A DNA stretch of 64,000 bases from Prorocentrum cordatum (Eukaryota; Sar; Dinophyceae; Prorocentrales; Prorocentraceae). A program made the translations under genes and the position numbers. Of this stretch, positions 40,626 through 51,453 are shown in pieces. The first letter of the stretch is position 1; every line of letters starts with the position of its first letter. The notes under the pieces were generated by a model. That model was not told the DNA's origin and did no database searches. It was given only the letters and a program-made list of their open reading frames with translations. The DNA lies in the NCBI GenBank assembly GCA_963575745.1, contig CAUYUJ010021649.1:312286-376285 (forward strand), read 5' to 3'.

Positions 40626-42208
40626 CAGGTACTTTCAGGGTGCTCCCATTTCATTTCATCGAAAAACTTCCTATCTTCACCGTCCAAAGCCTCAGCGTAC
40701 CAGGCGGGAAGCTCGTCGCCTAGCGCTTCAGCTCGTGCCTTGCTAGCATCAGGGTGAAGGCATCTCCATGCTCGATGCCGAACACTATCGGGAAGGCCGC
40801 AACGAGGGCAGTCTCCTGCAGTGCTATAACCACACGCGCGAGCCCTTGCTCGCGTCCAAACTCCTTGGCAGAAAACCGTGAGTGCCAGATATTTTTCTCG
40901 CTGAGAGAGGCCTTTCCCCCTAGGGCCCAACAGCTTTTTCAAGGGTTCAACACAGACACGCGTCCCTTGGAATCCCTCAGTGCTCTCGGCGAACGCTCTC
41001 TCGTGGGATCTCTGAGTAGCCAAGTCCAACAAAAACGAAAGCATGGAGGGGGAGGTGTAGGCCAAAGAAATCTCACGAGTATAGTCATCTCGAAACGTCA
41101 AAGCCGAGGTGGAAGTCCATCCACTCCTGTGCAGGCTAAGGTGCATCCTCTGAAGGGGTCCACGTGAGGTATTCCACGTGGTGCTATCATCGAAAGGGAC
41201 ATCACACCAGAAACCGCACAGGTCTTTCACAGTGTGAAAGGAAGACTCAGGGCTAGTGATAGCCGTCCAAACAACAGCAGCCCACTGGAGCACAGGGGCA
41301 ACAGCAGGTCTCCACATGGGGTCTCCGAGAATGGCCAGCTTAGCTCTCAGAGAGCATCCATTGTGCCGAGGGGGTTTGTAACTAAGAAGCACACGTTGAC
41401 CTTCCCTAAGCTCTCCGTTGCTAACCCCCACAATCGCCGATCCAAACGTGGCCGCTGGCAAAACTCCAGCAGTGTAGATTTTTCCCATCCTTCCTCGCTG
41501 GCGGGGGAGGGCTCTCGTGCAACGCTGGAGCACACGGTGGCGTCTACGCATGTCTTGGAAGCGTTGCTTGCGCTTCCACGTGGCGCGCCTCGCACCTCTA
41601 CGCCTACCTGGGGCAAGGTCCGATCCTAACGAAACGATTCCCGTGCTGACTTGGCCCGCCATCCTTCCCAACAGTCGAGCAAGTTTGTTGGCCAAACCTT
41701 GATTACTCGCGAACGTGCAAATCTTGTCAGGGTGGACGTCCACTCTAAGCTCTTCACGAACAATGATCAGCAGGGCCACAGCTGCCTTTGAAACCCGTGA
41801 TAGCACCTGCTGCTCAGTGCCGTCACTCGTCACGCTGTTGTCGCCCACGTAAGACGAAAGCCAGACTTCGGGATGCTCGACGATAGAGCGGTCGAAGGCA
41901 CCTATACTGTACACACGCACGAAGATGCCATTAAAAATGTCACCAGCTGGTAACCCTGACGAGCCAAAAAGAGGAACGAGGCCATACTGGGCCCCGATGC
42001 GCAACAGCCGTGGGCCCCGCCAGTAGTTATACGTCGTTTTCACAATCGTGCTATTTATGCCATACTCCAGGGCCCTTTGTCGGAGGAGGGAGAGGTCGAA
42101 GGATTCATAGTATTTGGTGGCATCCCAAATAAACCCCCCCCGTGACCTTATCATTCTGTTGAGCAACCTCGGCCTTGACCGCCTGATGCCATACAGCATC
42201 TTCAGCAC
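40574..42208 (-). pseudogene. LINE reverse transcriptase, catalytic Asp lost (YVGD)
   Basis: The RT core starts at GGFIWDATKYYESFD (motif A, after the G8 run at 42,141-42,134) and passes LFGSSGLPAGDIFN (motif B) to SSYVGDNSVTSDG (motif C). The expected YVDD reads YVGD: GGC replaces GAC at 41,845-41,843, which should abolish polymerisation. The thumb region follows, then CPRCGLPDSVRHRAWRC, the Cys/His knuckle seen in many LINE proteins. The frame ends at 40,574 just after the C11 run, where the RNase H frame takes over. Confidence 0.78.
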
Positions 42209-43397
42209 TGCGACCTGGGCCGAAAGCCCAGTATTTCCGAGGGTAGCTCAAATTAAAGTCGGTCACGAAAGGTCGCCGTAACCTTTCCAAGACTCGAACG
42301 GGCCCCGTACACAACAAAATGGGTCGAAGTCCTCCCTTGGGTTTTTCAAGGAGGGGAAACAAAAGCCAGAACAACTGTTTGGGGAACAAACCCAAACATT
42401 CCGTAGCTTGCACTATCGCCGCAAACGTTTCCAGAGCTTCATCCGAAACAAGACTGAACTGACGAGGGTGTATACCGTCGAGGCTCTGGGAGGTGAGGTG
42501 AGAGAAGCTCGACGAGGCTTTTCGAAGCTCGATCGCCGAGGGTCGGGGCAGATGCTCTCTGTCGGGCACGCAAACCTCACGAGGTTCGTGAGACGCATGC
42601 CAGAAACCAGCAAGCTCATCGCCTTGCTGTCTCAAGAGAGCCTGCGGATCATTGGAGAAGAAACCTGGGTGGGTCTGAACGACCGTCGGGGACCACTTCG
42701 CTTTTAACTTGGTCAATCGATGCATAGCCCTCGCCCCCCCGTGTAACGCCTTCTCCTGCCACTCATCCCAACTATCCCTCTTTTGTTTGTCGATGGCCTG
42801 CTTGGCCGCCGCGAGATCGTCATCCCACGAAGCGAGAAACTCCTGGCACTCGTCGCTCCAGTCCGACAGCTCACCTGTCGAAGGAAACCTGCGTGCCAAG
42901 GCTCGTGCCTGCACTAAAGCAGCGTCTAAACGGATACTGCGCCCTTCACCTGGGCAGGGTGTGGTGAGCAGCTGCTGGACCTGGAGCTCCACATCACTAG
43001 TGAGTTGATCGATTTGGGCATGGTCCTGAAAAACGGGGTCATCATGGAGCTTCTGGAGCCTCACAGAAGCCCCAATCGTCTCGGAAAGCTGTTGCGCAAG
43101 CCAGATCCATCCGTGGTGCTGCTGTCTCTCATCCACACAACTTGGCTTGGCGAAAATCTGGACCCATCTTGGTTTCAGGAAACCCCCTTTGAACCCCTTT
43201 TGTTTGACCCCAACCCCAGTGAAGGCCTCGAGCTCGAGCTCGAACATGTTAGCGAAATGGCGACACGCCTCCGTGAGCAGCTCCCACGCATATCCAACTG
43301 GCTGGGACAAAGCTGCATCGGCTGCTGCCTCGGCAACTGCTCGAGGAATTCTCCAGTCCTGAGGCTGGGGCGCATTGTGCCCAGTAGATTTCGTGGA
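42105..43397 (-). pseudogene. LINE N-terminal part: linker and RT finger region, endonuclease absent
   Basis: About 430 codons, helical and charged, ending with LLFPLLEKPKGGLRPILLCTGPVRVLERL (RT entry motif), then a region ending at the G8 run (42,141-42,134). No apurinic-type endonuclease domain precedes it, as expected for a 5'-truncated LINE copy. The frame is continuous with the outer element's N-terminal part, so the exact junction near 43,397 rests on protein similarity only. Confidence 0.6.
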
Positions 43398-44198
43398 GCA
43401 TGGACGGAGGACGCCAGAGGCAGGGACCTCCGCGGCTATCTCGAAGCCGTGGACCAGTCTGGTTGGCAGGCCCGTGTCAGGCCAATCCAACAGCACGACG
43501 AGCACCGCTGCGAATACAGGCGAAATTCCTGGCGCGCCTGCGATGCTGACATGTCGTTGCTGCAAAGCAAACTCGTCCAGGGGGCGGAGTGCAGCAGCAA
43601 GCCGCACTAGCAATTTTCGCCGGTGCCGCCGCTGATCGCGGACGCGGGGTCCAAGCGAAGCGTTGGCGTAGACGGCGAATTGCAGATCGAGCTCCAGACT
43701 GGGTGGGGCCGCGAATGGATGCGACAGAAGCAACGCCATGCGGACATGCTCATCCGGATCCACACCGTGTTCTACGAGGCCGGGAAGAGCCCGGTCGGAG
43801 GCCGAAGGGCGATGTTGCCGAGCAGCCGCGGCGTGCATAGGCGACTTGGACCACAATGCCTGTATGTCGGGGCCCTTCATGGTTGGTGGGGCTCCAGCCT
43901 CGCGCAAAAAAGCGTCGAAGTTGGACAGACATGCCAGATCGAGCCCGCTGACGTCGCGCATCGCTCTGTGAACCGACGGACTGACGGGAACAAAGAACTG
44001 CGACGGAAACAACGAGAGGGCTCGTTCGAGCAGCTCCGTGCTTCCGAAAGTTGGTGATCCCCGCCATGACGGATGCCATGGGGCATCTGGTGGCGTCTGC
44101 TGTGCCTCCGGCCACGCTACGGACGCAGGCCGACCAAGGTCAAGCGCGTCTGGGCAGCGACCCAGGCCCTGAGCAGGGTGAAATAGCAGGCAGATCAT
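43397..44198 (-). pseudogene. N-terminal part of the DIRS-order-like RT protein
   Basis: ATG at 44,198, 27 bp inside the A1 repeat boundary. The segment with AALRPLDEFAL, FAAVLVVLLDWPDTGLPTRLVHGF and EIAAEVPASGVLR resembles the region that precedes the RT domain in dinoflagellate RT/RNase H elements of this type. Similarity stops near 43,397, and the expected continuation is found at 39,369. Confidence 0.5.
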
Positions 44199-44224
44199 GA
44201 CCACCAGGCAGCCCTGAGCAGGGT

Positions 44225-44345
44225 GAAACGAAAACCCTCGGTCGCGCACCCCTCGGGCCGAGAGGGCTGTGACGAGGTACACACTCCCATCTGATGATAA
44301 TCCCCATCAGCACCTACCCTGCCTTCCCAAAACTGATCGGAGCGA
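44225..44345. repeat. Split direct repeat A1 (outer)
   Basis: 121 bp matching A2 at 37,331-37,451 with about four substitutions. The flank continues GAAGGACC, sharing GCGAGAAGG with the start of the B repeats, which may reflect the recombination core. Confidence 0.92.
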
Positions 44346-44568
44346 GAAGGACCTCCCCATCCTCCCTTCTCCTCCGTCCTACCCATGGACGCACGACGCT
44401 GCATGGAGGTGTTCGACGCCCGCCTCGGGAGCTTCTGGGTGCCAGTTCGCTGCTTGGTGCCGCGCCGCCCGGCCCTCCATGGGCGTGACCTTCCGTGTGC
44501 CCGTGGTGCAGTGCAGCAGCAGCTCATCGAGCCGTCCTTCAAGCACGATTCTCGTAGGCCCTTGTCTT

Positions 44569-44749
44569 ATGTCGGGCGTGTCCCCCTACAGGGGGATTTC
44601 GACAAAAAATAAAAAATACTCCAAAAATACACCAAAAAAGTAATAACATATTCAAAAAATAGTCCCCAGACTATTTTTGGGCTATTTTGGGGGCATGTTT
44701 TATTTTTCGTCGAGGAAATCCCCCTGTAGGGGGACAGGCCCGACATAAA
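44569..44749. mobile_element. MITE with 9-bp target duplication
   Basis: 181 bp. Ends ATGTCGGGCGTGTCCCCC and (reverse complement) TTTATGTCGGGCCTGTCCCC form long inverted repeats around an A/T-rich middle. Flanked by CCTTGTCTT at 44,560-44,568 and 44,750-44,758. The 9-bp duplication suggests a Mutator-like or related transposase in trans. Confidence 0.88.
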
Positions 44750-45189
44750 CCTTGTCTTCACGAACGGCGCGCGACCCGTCCTCCCGAGCGGCCTCGCTCC
44801 CCTCCCCCCCTTTTTCGGCCGCGACCTCTGCCCTCTCCCCTCCTCCTGCATGGCGGCACAATTCGCTACAGCGGCACCCCCGTTTAGGAAATACATCGCC
44901 AGCGCAGTTACTCTGCCTAGCCGCCGACGCAAAAAGTTTGAACGAACGGATTCGACGTCGCATTCGGTCCTCGCGCAGTGCCATGATATCCACGCGGCGT
45001 GACTTGCCTGATGGTACGCCACGGACACCAGTGATCAACCCGTAGAGGTCCATGCAATCGGTGTCTGCGTCCTGAGGAATACCCTTGGTGCCAATGAGGC
45101 TGCGATCCAGCATGTCGTGGGTTGTGACTGCTGCCCGTGTCGGCATCAGCATCCTGCATCATCCAACCAGCTCGTTGGGGCGCAAGTGG

Positions 45190-45910
45190 TTTGGCAGGTT
45201 TCCTCTTCCAGCCCCTGTCCTTCCCGTGGGGAAAGGGTTTATCACTGTTCCCTATTAATGAACACCCCCGCACCCAGGCGACCGGCAGCCAACAAAGACC
45301 AATGAGGACCCTCCCACACCATCCCTGTCGAAAACAATGTGTAGTCCACTTTGGGGCAAAACCTCGGGTCATGATCGGGGAGGCGCTAGCACTTTGTATT
45401 GTTTTTGTTGACAGGGACGGTGAGGATGCTCCCAGATCGCCTGCTGCGCGCAGGGCCAGCATCTGCGTCAAAAACACTGCACGATGCACTTCGAGGCAAA
45501 ATCTGCATCAGGCGCGTCCCCCGCGTTGACTGCGGATTGGTTTTTGACTGGGGCGGCGGGGGTGCTGGCATATTGCCTGCTGTGTGCAGGCCCACCAGAC
45601 ACTAGGATGGCCACTCCGCCGCGATTGCGCACTCGCGTTCGACCAGGGTGGTGGGGGCCGACACGGTTCCCGATGCGTGCTGCCACGTACGCAGGTTCAC
45701 GTAGCACACTCTGCGCGTGCCCCGGACGCGGCTCACCTGGCGCGGCTGGAGCATGCGTGCCTGCCACGCTTGGGCCCCAGGGGGGACTGGCGCACCTGAC
45801 GCGCGTAACCGCACACACGTATTGGTTCCCAGAAGATGTCCATCCTTAGACGACCGCTGAACAGGATGAGGCCCGGGTGTTACTTCCGTGCTGAGAGGGT
45901 GGGTGGGAAT
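45190..45910. repeat. R6 repeat block, third unit
   Basis: Same succession as 22.8-24.45 kb: TTTTTGTTGACAGGGACG, CGCCTGCTGCGCGCAGG, ATGGCCACTCCGCC, a GCTCACCTGGCGC array, then GGGTGGGAATGGGCGAGA. Confidence 0.55.
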
Positions 45911-46109
45911 GGGCGAGACAGCTCTCTGGCGAGACAGCAAGACCCTCTCCCCGCAAAACTGGACTGCGACGGGCCGCGGTGGCCTCGAACGCTCAAGACG
46001 GCGCCGGCGAAAAAGCAAACGTCGATGATGTTGCAAAAAAAGGTGTTGGCCTCCTCCGGGGGGGGGGGGCCCGAAGTGAGGACTCCTCTCTGCTTGATCG
46101 ATCTCCCCC

Positions 46110-46515
46110 GGGATGGCCCGAAGATGGCCCCCCTTCGAGGCTCCCGAGAGTGCACGAAGGGGGGCCCCACGAGGCACCGAGGAGGCCCCACGAAGCCTTG
46201 CCACAGGGCTTCCACCATGCTCCCTCGAGGCCCCGAAGAGGCCCCGAGGGGCTCCCACGAGGCCCCAAAGACGCTCCGCGCGACCGCCAAGAGGCCCTCA
46301 GGACGCACCAGCATGCCCTCAAGAAGCTACCAATACACATCCGACTAGAAGCCGAAAGGCATCCAAGAGGCGGCCTGTGGCCTTTCGGCTCGCTCGCCTC
46401 CTCCTCCTCCACCTCCTCCTCCTGCTCCTCCTCCTCCTTTTCCTCATCCGCCTTTTCCTGATCCTCTTCCTCCTCCTCCTCCTCCTCCTCCTCCTCCTCC
46501 TCCTCCTCCTCCTGC
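46110..46515. repeat. R7 tract followed by (CCT)n
   Basis: CCCCGAAGAGGCCCC-type degenerate repeats to 46,330, then CCT trinucleotides to 46,515. The order R6-R7 here parallels 22.8-24.9 kb. Confidence 0.75.
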
Positions 46516-46769
46516 TCCTCCCCCATTTCTCTCGTTCCTGTTTCTTCATCCCCCGTCCCCTCCTGCTCCTCCGATTCCTCCCTCCCCCATCCTCCATTTC
46601 GTGGGGTGCGACAGCTTTCCCAGCCACCCATGCCATTGCATGCTCCTCCACATCCCTGGTCAGGCCAACTGGCCGAAGCATCGCTTCTGGACGAGATGGT
46701 GGGGCTACGCGGGTTGTCTAGACTAGATCGCTGGATACTGCAACGATGGACTGGCCCAATTGTGTACTT

Positions 46770-47440
46770 CTAATGGTTGACAATGTCTCGGCATACGGAA
46801 CTGAATGTGACAAACCAGAGGCTTTCCGAGCACTGAAGAACAGTGTGGCCGAAACCACCTAGTACTGAGAGGTTTGCCCAGAACGCCACTATGGCAGCGT
46901 ACTGCGTAGGCTGTCGTGCTTGACCATCACGAACTTGGCCCTGCATGGGTAACAACGAGCCGCGATCGTGGTTGGTGCACAATCCCACGGGGAACGCCCC
47001 TTCATGAGAATGCAATCCATGCATGTCATTGGTATTGCGGGTGGTGGCCAACACCCGTTTGGCAACCTTGAAATGCGCACAGTAATGATGCCGCACAGCC
47101 GAATGTATAGCCGACGTGTTAGCCAGCGTGCGCCCCACGTCGAGTGAATCGGGCACTACATGGTGTGCGAAAGATGTGTGAAGCAATATGCGGTGGGCAA
47201 TACATGTGGTGTATTCGATGGTGTACAGACTACACAGTGCAGTCTCGGATGTGTAGTCTACGTGGTGCAAACTACATGGTGAGAATTATGTTCCGCAACC
47301 TGTGTGTATGTGTATATATATACGTTTGTATATGTATTGCCGTTTGTGCTGTGCAGTACACCAGATGTACTGCGTGGTGTGCCAAACTGTGTTGTGCAAT
47401 CAATGATGAGCCATATGCGCTGTGCAAATATACGTAGTAC
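46770..47440. other. Lower-GC stretch without an identifiable gene
   Basis: The minus strand has a 166-codon frame (47,270-46,770) and an overlapping 63-codon frame with CMDCILMKGRSPWDC and RCYPCRAK, loosely zinc-finger-like. Neither matches a family I know and the two frames conflict. A TATATATA run lies at 47,310-47,320. Confidence 0.3.
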
Positions 47441-47462
47441 AGTTCAAGCGTGCATCGGACTC

Positions 47463-47896
47463 ATGCGGCGGCGATTGCGATGACTGCTTGGGATTTGCTG
47501 GCACATCGCTGCGGCCGCGCAAGTGCGCGCAGGCTCGCGCGCACAGCGGCTGGCTAGCCTGGCGCGACCGGCGCGGCCGCGTTGGTGGGGAAGCCGATGA
47601 TCTGGAGGGGAGGGGTGGTAGATGCGAATGCTGATTAGAAAGGAAAATATAAACTGTGTAACGTATGTGGTGCAGCCTATAGGGTGCAATCTATGCTCGC
47701 AGTGAGTTGTCAACTCCACTGCTCGCGCAATCAGCCAGCCCAATCACCCGCAACATGGTTTGCAAAACCCATGCGGCCTCGATTGCGATGACTGCTTGGC
47801 GCTGGCTGGCGCATCGCTGCGGCCGCGCTAGCGCGCGCAGGCTCGCGCACAGAGCCGCCGCTAGTCTGGCGCGACCGACGCGGTCGCGGCGGCGCT
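47463..47896. repeat. Repeat R9, two copies
   Basis: GATTGCGATGACTGCTTGG...GCATCGCTGCGGCCGCGC...GTCTGGCGCGACCG at 47,468-47,586 and 47,778-47,890, direct orientation, spaced about 310 bp. Confidence 0.8.
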
Positions 47897-47989
47897 GACT
47901 CCCCTCGTGCAACCTTTAATATTAACCTGGGGGGGAGGGAGCGGCCTGGGTAAAGACCGTTGCGCGCCAATCAAACAACAAGAATAAAT

Positions 47990-48510
47990 CCTCCTCCTCC
48001 TCCTCCTCCTCCTCCTCCTCCTCCTCCTCCTCCTCCTGCCCCATCCGTCCTCCCCTTCTCCTCCGCCGTTCCTGTCCTGTCGCCGCCGCCTCCCAAGCTC
48101 TCCCTCTCATTCCTTCCCCCCGCACCCTCCCTCCCTTCTGCATCCGTCCTCCTCCTCCGCGGCTCGCGGCTTCCACCCCCCTCGTCCTGCCCCCCCCCCC
48201 CCGAGCGGACGCGCGCAGGCGCGCACGCGGAAGCCTGGGCGGGACGGAGGAAGCCATGGGCCCGCTCTGAGCCCCGGGAGGCCTGGAGGCATCCGAAGAC
48301 CTCCGGGGGTCAAGGCCCTCGGGGGACCTCTGTGGAGGAGGAGGAGGAGGAGGAGGAGGAGGAGGAGGAGGAGGAGGAGGGGAGGAGGAGGAGGAGGAGG
48401 GGAGGAGGAGTAGGAGGAGGAGGGGGAGGAGGAGGAGGAGGAGGGGGAGAAGGAGGAGGAGGAGGAAGAGGAGGGGGAAGGAGGAGAAGAAGGAGGAGGA
48501 GGAGGAGGAG
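47990..48510. repeat. (CCT)n and (GGA)n tracts
   Basis: CCT at 47,990-48,037, ordinary GC-rich sequence, then GGA at 48,330-48,510. The opposite purine content of the two tracts permits pairing. Long Pro/Ser/Arg frames across are artefacts. Confidence 0.9.
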
Positions 48511-48880
48511 TGAGGGCGAGGGGGGGTCGAGAAGGAAGGGAGGCGTTGCACAGTGGAGGCTCGACCACAAGAAGCCGTCCACAAGGAGCCCAACCCTGAG
48601 ACCCCAGGGCGTCCATGGATTGTTGGTGTGGGAAGGTCACGCTCCCTATTGCATAACCATCCCAAACCCAAGAAACCCAGAGGACCCTGGAGGCAAGCGG
48701 GGTAATTCCTGGCATGGGCCTCCGCTGTAGCCGAACGGGAGCTCCAGGGACGGAAGCCGCGGGTCGGCCCCGACCACTCGCGCTGCTGGTCGCTGGTCTC
48801 TGCAGACGAACCCACAAGGTGGAGCACCAACCGGCCCACGAGGGGGGGCGCAGGAGGCCGGCGGGAGGCGGTGCTAGACT

Positions 48881-49015
48881 AGGTCGGGCATGTCCTCCCA
48901 CAGGCGTATTCCGGGAGAAACCAAGACAATGACAAGAAATGCTGGGAGCATCGTGCCCAGCCTGTTGTTTCGTATATGTCTGAATATTCCCCCTGCAGAG
49001 GGGCATGCTTGACTG
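48881..49015. mobile_element. Diverged copy of the GTCGGGCGTGTCC MITE
   Basis: AGGTCGGGCATGTCCTCC at the left and TGCAGAGGGGCATGCTTGAC at the right are an eroded inverted pair; the AT-rich middle is shortened. Confidence 0.6.
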
Positions 49016-49079
49016 GGTGTTAGAAGGGGAGAGCTGCATGCACAGGCTGTGCCCCCTGTTCGGCCTCGGCAGGCGAGCG

Positions 49080-49680
49080 GGGAGGAAGGGGACAAGGCGC
49101 GTAGGGGCGTGGGGCGGCCGGCGAGGAGGGGGGGGAAGGACACGGCGGGAGCGCGGAGGAAGCGGGAGCAGGGGGGGCGGGCGCGAGGGGCAGGGGAGGG
49201 CGAAGGGGGGGCCACGGGAGAGAGGGGGAGAAAGAGAGACGAGGGGGGCGGGCAGAGGAGAGACGAGGGGGCGGAGCGCGCGAGAGAGAGGGAGGGGGAG
49301 GGGGGGGGGGTGAGGGGAGGGGGAGGGGGGAGGGGGAGGGGGAGGGGGAGGATGGGGAGAGACACGGAGCGCGCGCGGCCCCAGCTCCGCGCCCGATCCC
49401 CCGGGCGGCTGCTGCGGCGGCCGGCGGCTGCGGAGCGCCCCGCGCCCCGCCCGCCGCGCCCTCCCCGCTGCCCCTCCCCCTCCCCTCGCCTCCTCCCCTC
49501 CTCCTCCTCCTCCTCCTCCTCCTCCTCCTCCACCTCCACCTCCCTCCTCCTCCTCCCCCTCCCTCCTCCTCCTCCTCCTCCTCCTCCCTCCTCCTCCACC
49601 TCCTCTCTCTCCTCCTCTCCTCTCCTCCTCCTCCTCCTCCTCCTCCTCCTCCTCCTCCTCCTCCTCCTGCCCCTCCCCCT
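49080..49680. repeat. G-rich then (CCT)n low complexity
   Basis: GGGGGAGGG tracts (49,250-49,350) followed by CCT trinucleotides (49,495-49,670). No gene despite frames of up to 586 codons. Confidence 0.9.
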
Positions 49681-49683
49681 GGC

Positions 49684-49835
49684 CATCGCTCGGACGTCCA
49701 TTTCCTGTGTTTTTTGTTCGGTGTCGTGCGCGTTTTTTCGCGAAAGGATCCAGGATGCTCCTCGATGGTCCTCGCCGAAGGAAAAATGCACACGTCCGAG
49801 CGATGCCAAGCACGGGGGCCCGACCCATGGACAAA
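49684..49835. repeat. Repeat R16, copy 1
   Basis: CCATCGCTCGGACGTCCATT, then GGATGCTCCTCGATGGTCCTCGCCGAA and AAAATGCACACGTCCGAGCG. The second half recurs at 53,507-53,566, the first at 51,139-51,176. Confidence 0.8.
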
Positions 49836-50199
49836 ACTAGGCGGGCACTCGGCCCGCACCTCAGCACAAAAAGCGTGCCAGGTGAATATTCGTCGCGTTC
49901 GGCGGCCTTGGCGCCGTTTCTCGGCCCTGGGGCGCCGTCAGAACTGACGCAATACTACAAATTGTTCCTGGGGAAGGCATTGGGCTTTTTCAGATTCCAG
50001 GATCACCCTGGAACCGTTCTGGGGTAATCTATTGAACCTGAACTGGGTGATTTTCCATCTGGGCCGCTCCCAAAGGTTCTATGGGTCGCCGTACCAGGGT
50101 GATGTTCCATCAGCTTCAGCTGGAAGGGGTCGAACAGGTGTCGCTGGGTCGCCGGGGGCCAGCGACTCGAAAGTCGTCGGACGTCTGGGGACGTGCCCC

Positions 50200-50640
50200 G
50201 ACTCAGGACGAGGAGGAAACGCTGTGAGCGGGGATGAGAATGGGCAAGAAGGGACAGGCAAGGGGAAAAGGAAGCGGAGTAAGGAGGCAGCCGGAGTGCA
50301 AAGCAACGCAAGGGAGGGCAACGCAGGACGGAGTAGGACAAAATGGGAGGGAGCATGAGCGAGGAGGGAGCAGGCAGAGAGCAGTAGGCAGAGTGGAGGT
50401 GTGAGGAGAGAGGGGAGAGAGGACGAGAAAGGGAGAGGAGATGAGGAAGCAAGGGAGGAAGGAGAAAGAAACAGTAGGAAGGAAGGAGGAACAGGGAGGG
50501 ATGAGGGATCAGGAGGGAGGAAGGCGGATCAGGGAGGAGGAGGGAGGAGAACGAGAAAATGGATGGAGAGGGAGGTGTTCCGGAGAACGAGGGGGAAGCG
50601 GTGCAAGCGAGGGGGGGAGCGGTGAAAGAAGCGGGGACCA
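50200..50640. other. Purine-rich degenerate sequence, no gene
   Basis: GGAGGGA/GGAGAAAG drift without a fixed period. Confidence 0.7.
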
Positions 50641-51239
50641 GGCTGATCCGTGTGACGGGCTCAGCCCTGGGCCTCTGAACAACATCACGCTGACCCCCTG
50701 CGGCCGCTCTGACCCCCTCTGCCAGCACGTATGCACACCGTCGTATCGGGACCAAGCATGCTGTATAGAGGGTCTGGGGGTCGGAGGGCCAATAGGAACC
50801 TGAGTACTCCTCGTGCGTCTTCTCCTCCCCCTCTCGGCTCCTCCTCCTAATCATCTTCCTCGTCCTCCTCCCTCGGGTCCTTTTATGATTAACAGTATTG
50901 TTATTAGTAGTAGTGCTCGTAATAGTATGAATATTATTGTTCTGCTCGCTCCTTCCCGTCCTCTCTCCTCTATCCTGCTCACGCGCACGCTGCCGCTGAT
51001 GAAGTCTCGAACCCTGGAGATGGCCCAAGATCACCGCCGATGCGAGGCGAGGACCTAGCCCCAACCAGCGCCCGGTGGTCGATCCTCGGGGACCTCGGCG
51101 GGCAGTGGCTATGCATACAGATGGTCCACCCAGGCCCTCGCCATCGCTCGGACGTCCATTCCCTGTGTTTTTTTCCCCACATCCAAAGTGGGGTTCTCGT
51201 TTTCTCTGCACACCCCCGCGCAGGAGAGAGATCTCACTC

Positions 51240-51440
51240 ACCCCCTCTTCTCCTCGCACTCATTCACACACACATCATCATCACTCGCACTCTCTCACAC
51301 GCTCACGAACATCATCGTCATCATCGGTATCGGCATCATCCTCATTCAAACATCATCATCGCCACCACCACCCACAATCAATCATCATCCTCTTCACCAC
51401 TCATCTTCACCACCACTCATCATCCTCATCCTCATCATCG
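51240..51440. repeat. (CAT)n/(CAC)n degenerate microsatellite
   Basis: CATCATCATC and CACACATCATCA words just before the satellite array. Confidence 0.85.
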
Positions 51441-51453
51441 TTGAGTAAAGTGT

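Larger units (their letters stand above)
36994..44345 (-). mobile_element. DIRS-order-like retroelement with split direct repeats, LINE nested inside
   Basis: Read on the minus strand the order is A1 (44,345-44,225), coding region, B1 (37,589-37,450), A2 (37,451-37,331), 197-bp spacer, B2 (37,133-36,994). A1/A2 differ at about 4 of 121 positions and B1/B2 at about 1 of 140. This A1-ORF-B1-A2-B2 layout is the split-direct-repeat hallmark of PAT- and Ngaro-type elements, which integrate with a tyrosine recombinase. The outer element's RT and RNase H pieces lie at 39,369-37,721 and its N-terminal part at 44,198 to about 43,400. A LINE fragment (about 43,400-39,380) sits between them. I see no tyrosine recombinase gene, so the element would need one in trans or has lost it. 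Coding regions are frame-broken. Confidence 0.7.

Noticed and set aside
46770-47270. Small zinc-finger-like gene on the minus strand
   Set aside because: Cys pairs occur in one frame and the longer open frame in another. No family match and no start context, so it was left uncalled.
48107-49867. 586-codon open frame, largest on the minus strand
   Set aside because: Composed of GGA/CCT and G-run translation products (Glu, Gly, Pro, Arg blocks). Several overlapping frames are equally open and no domain is present.
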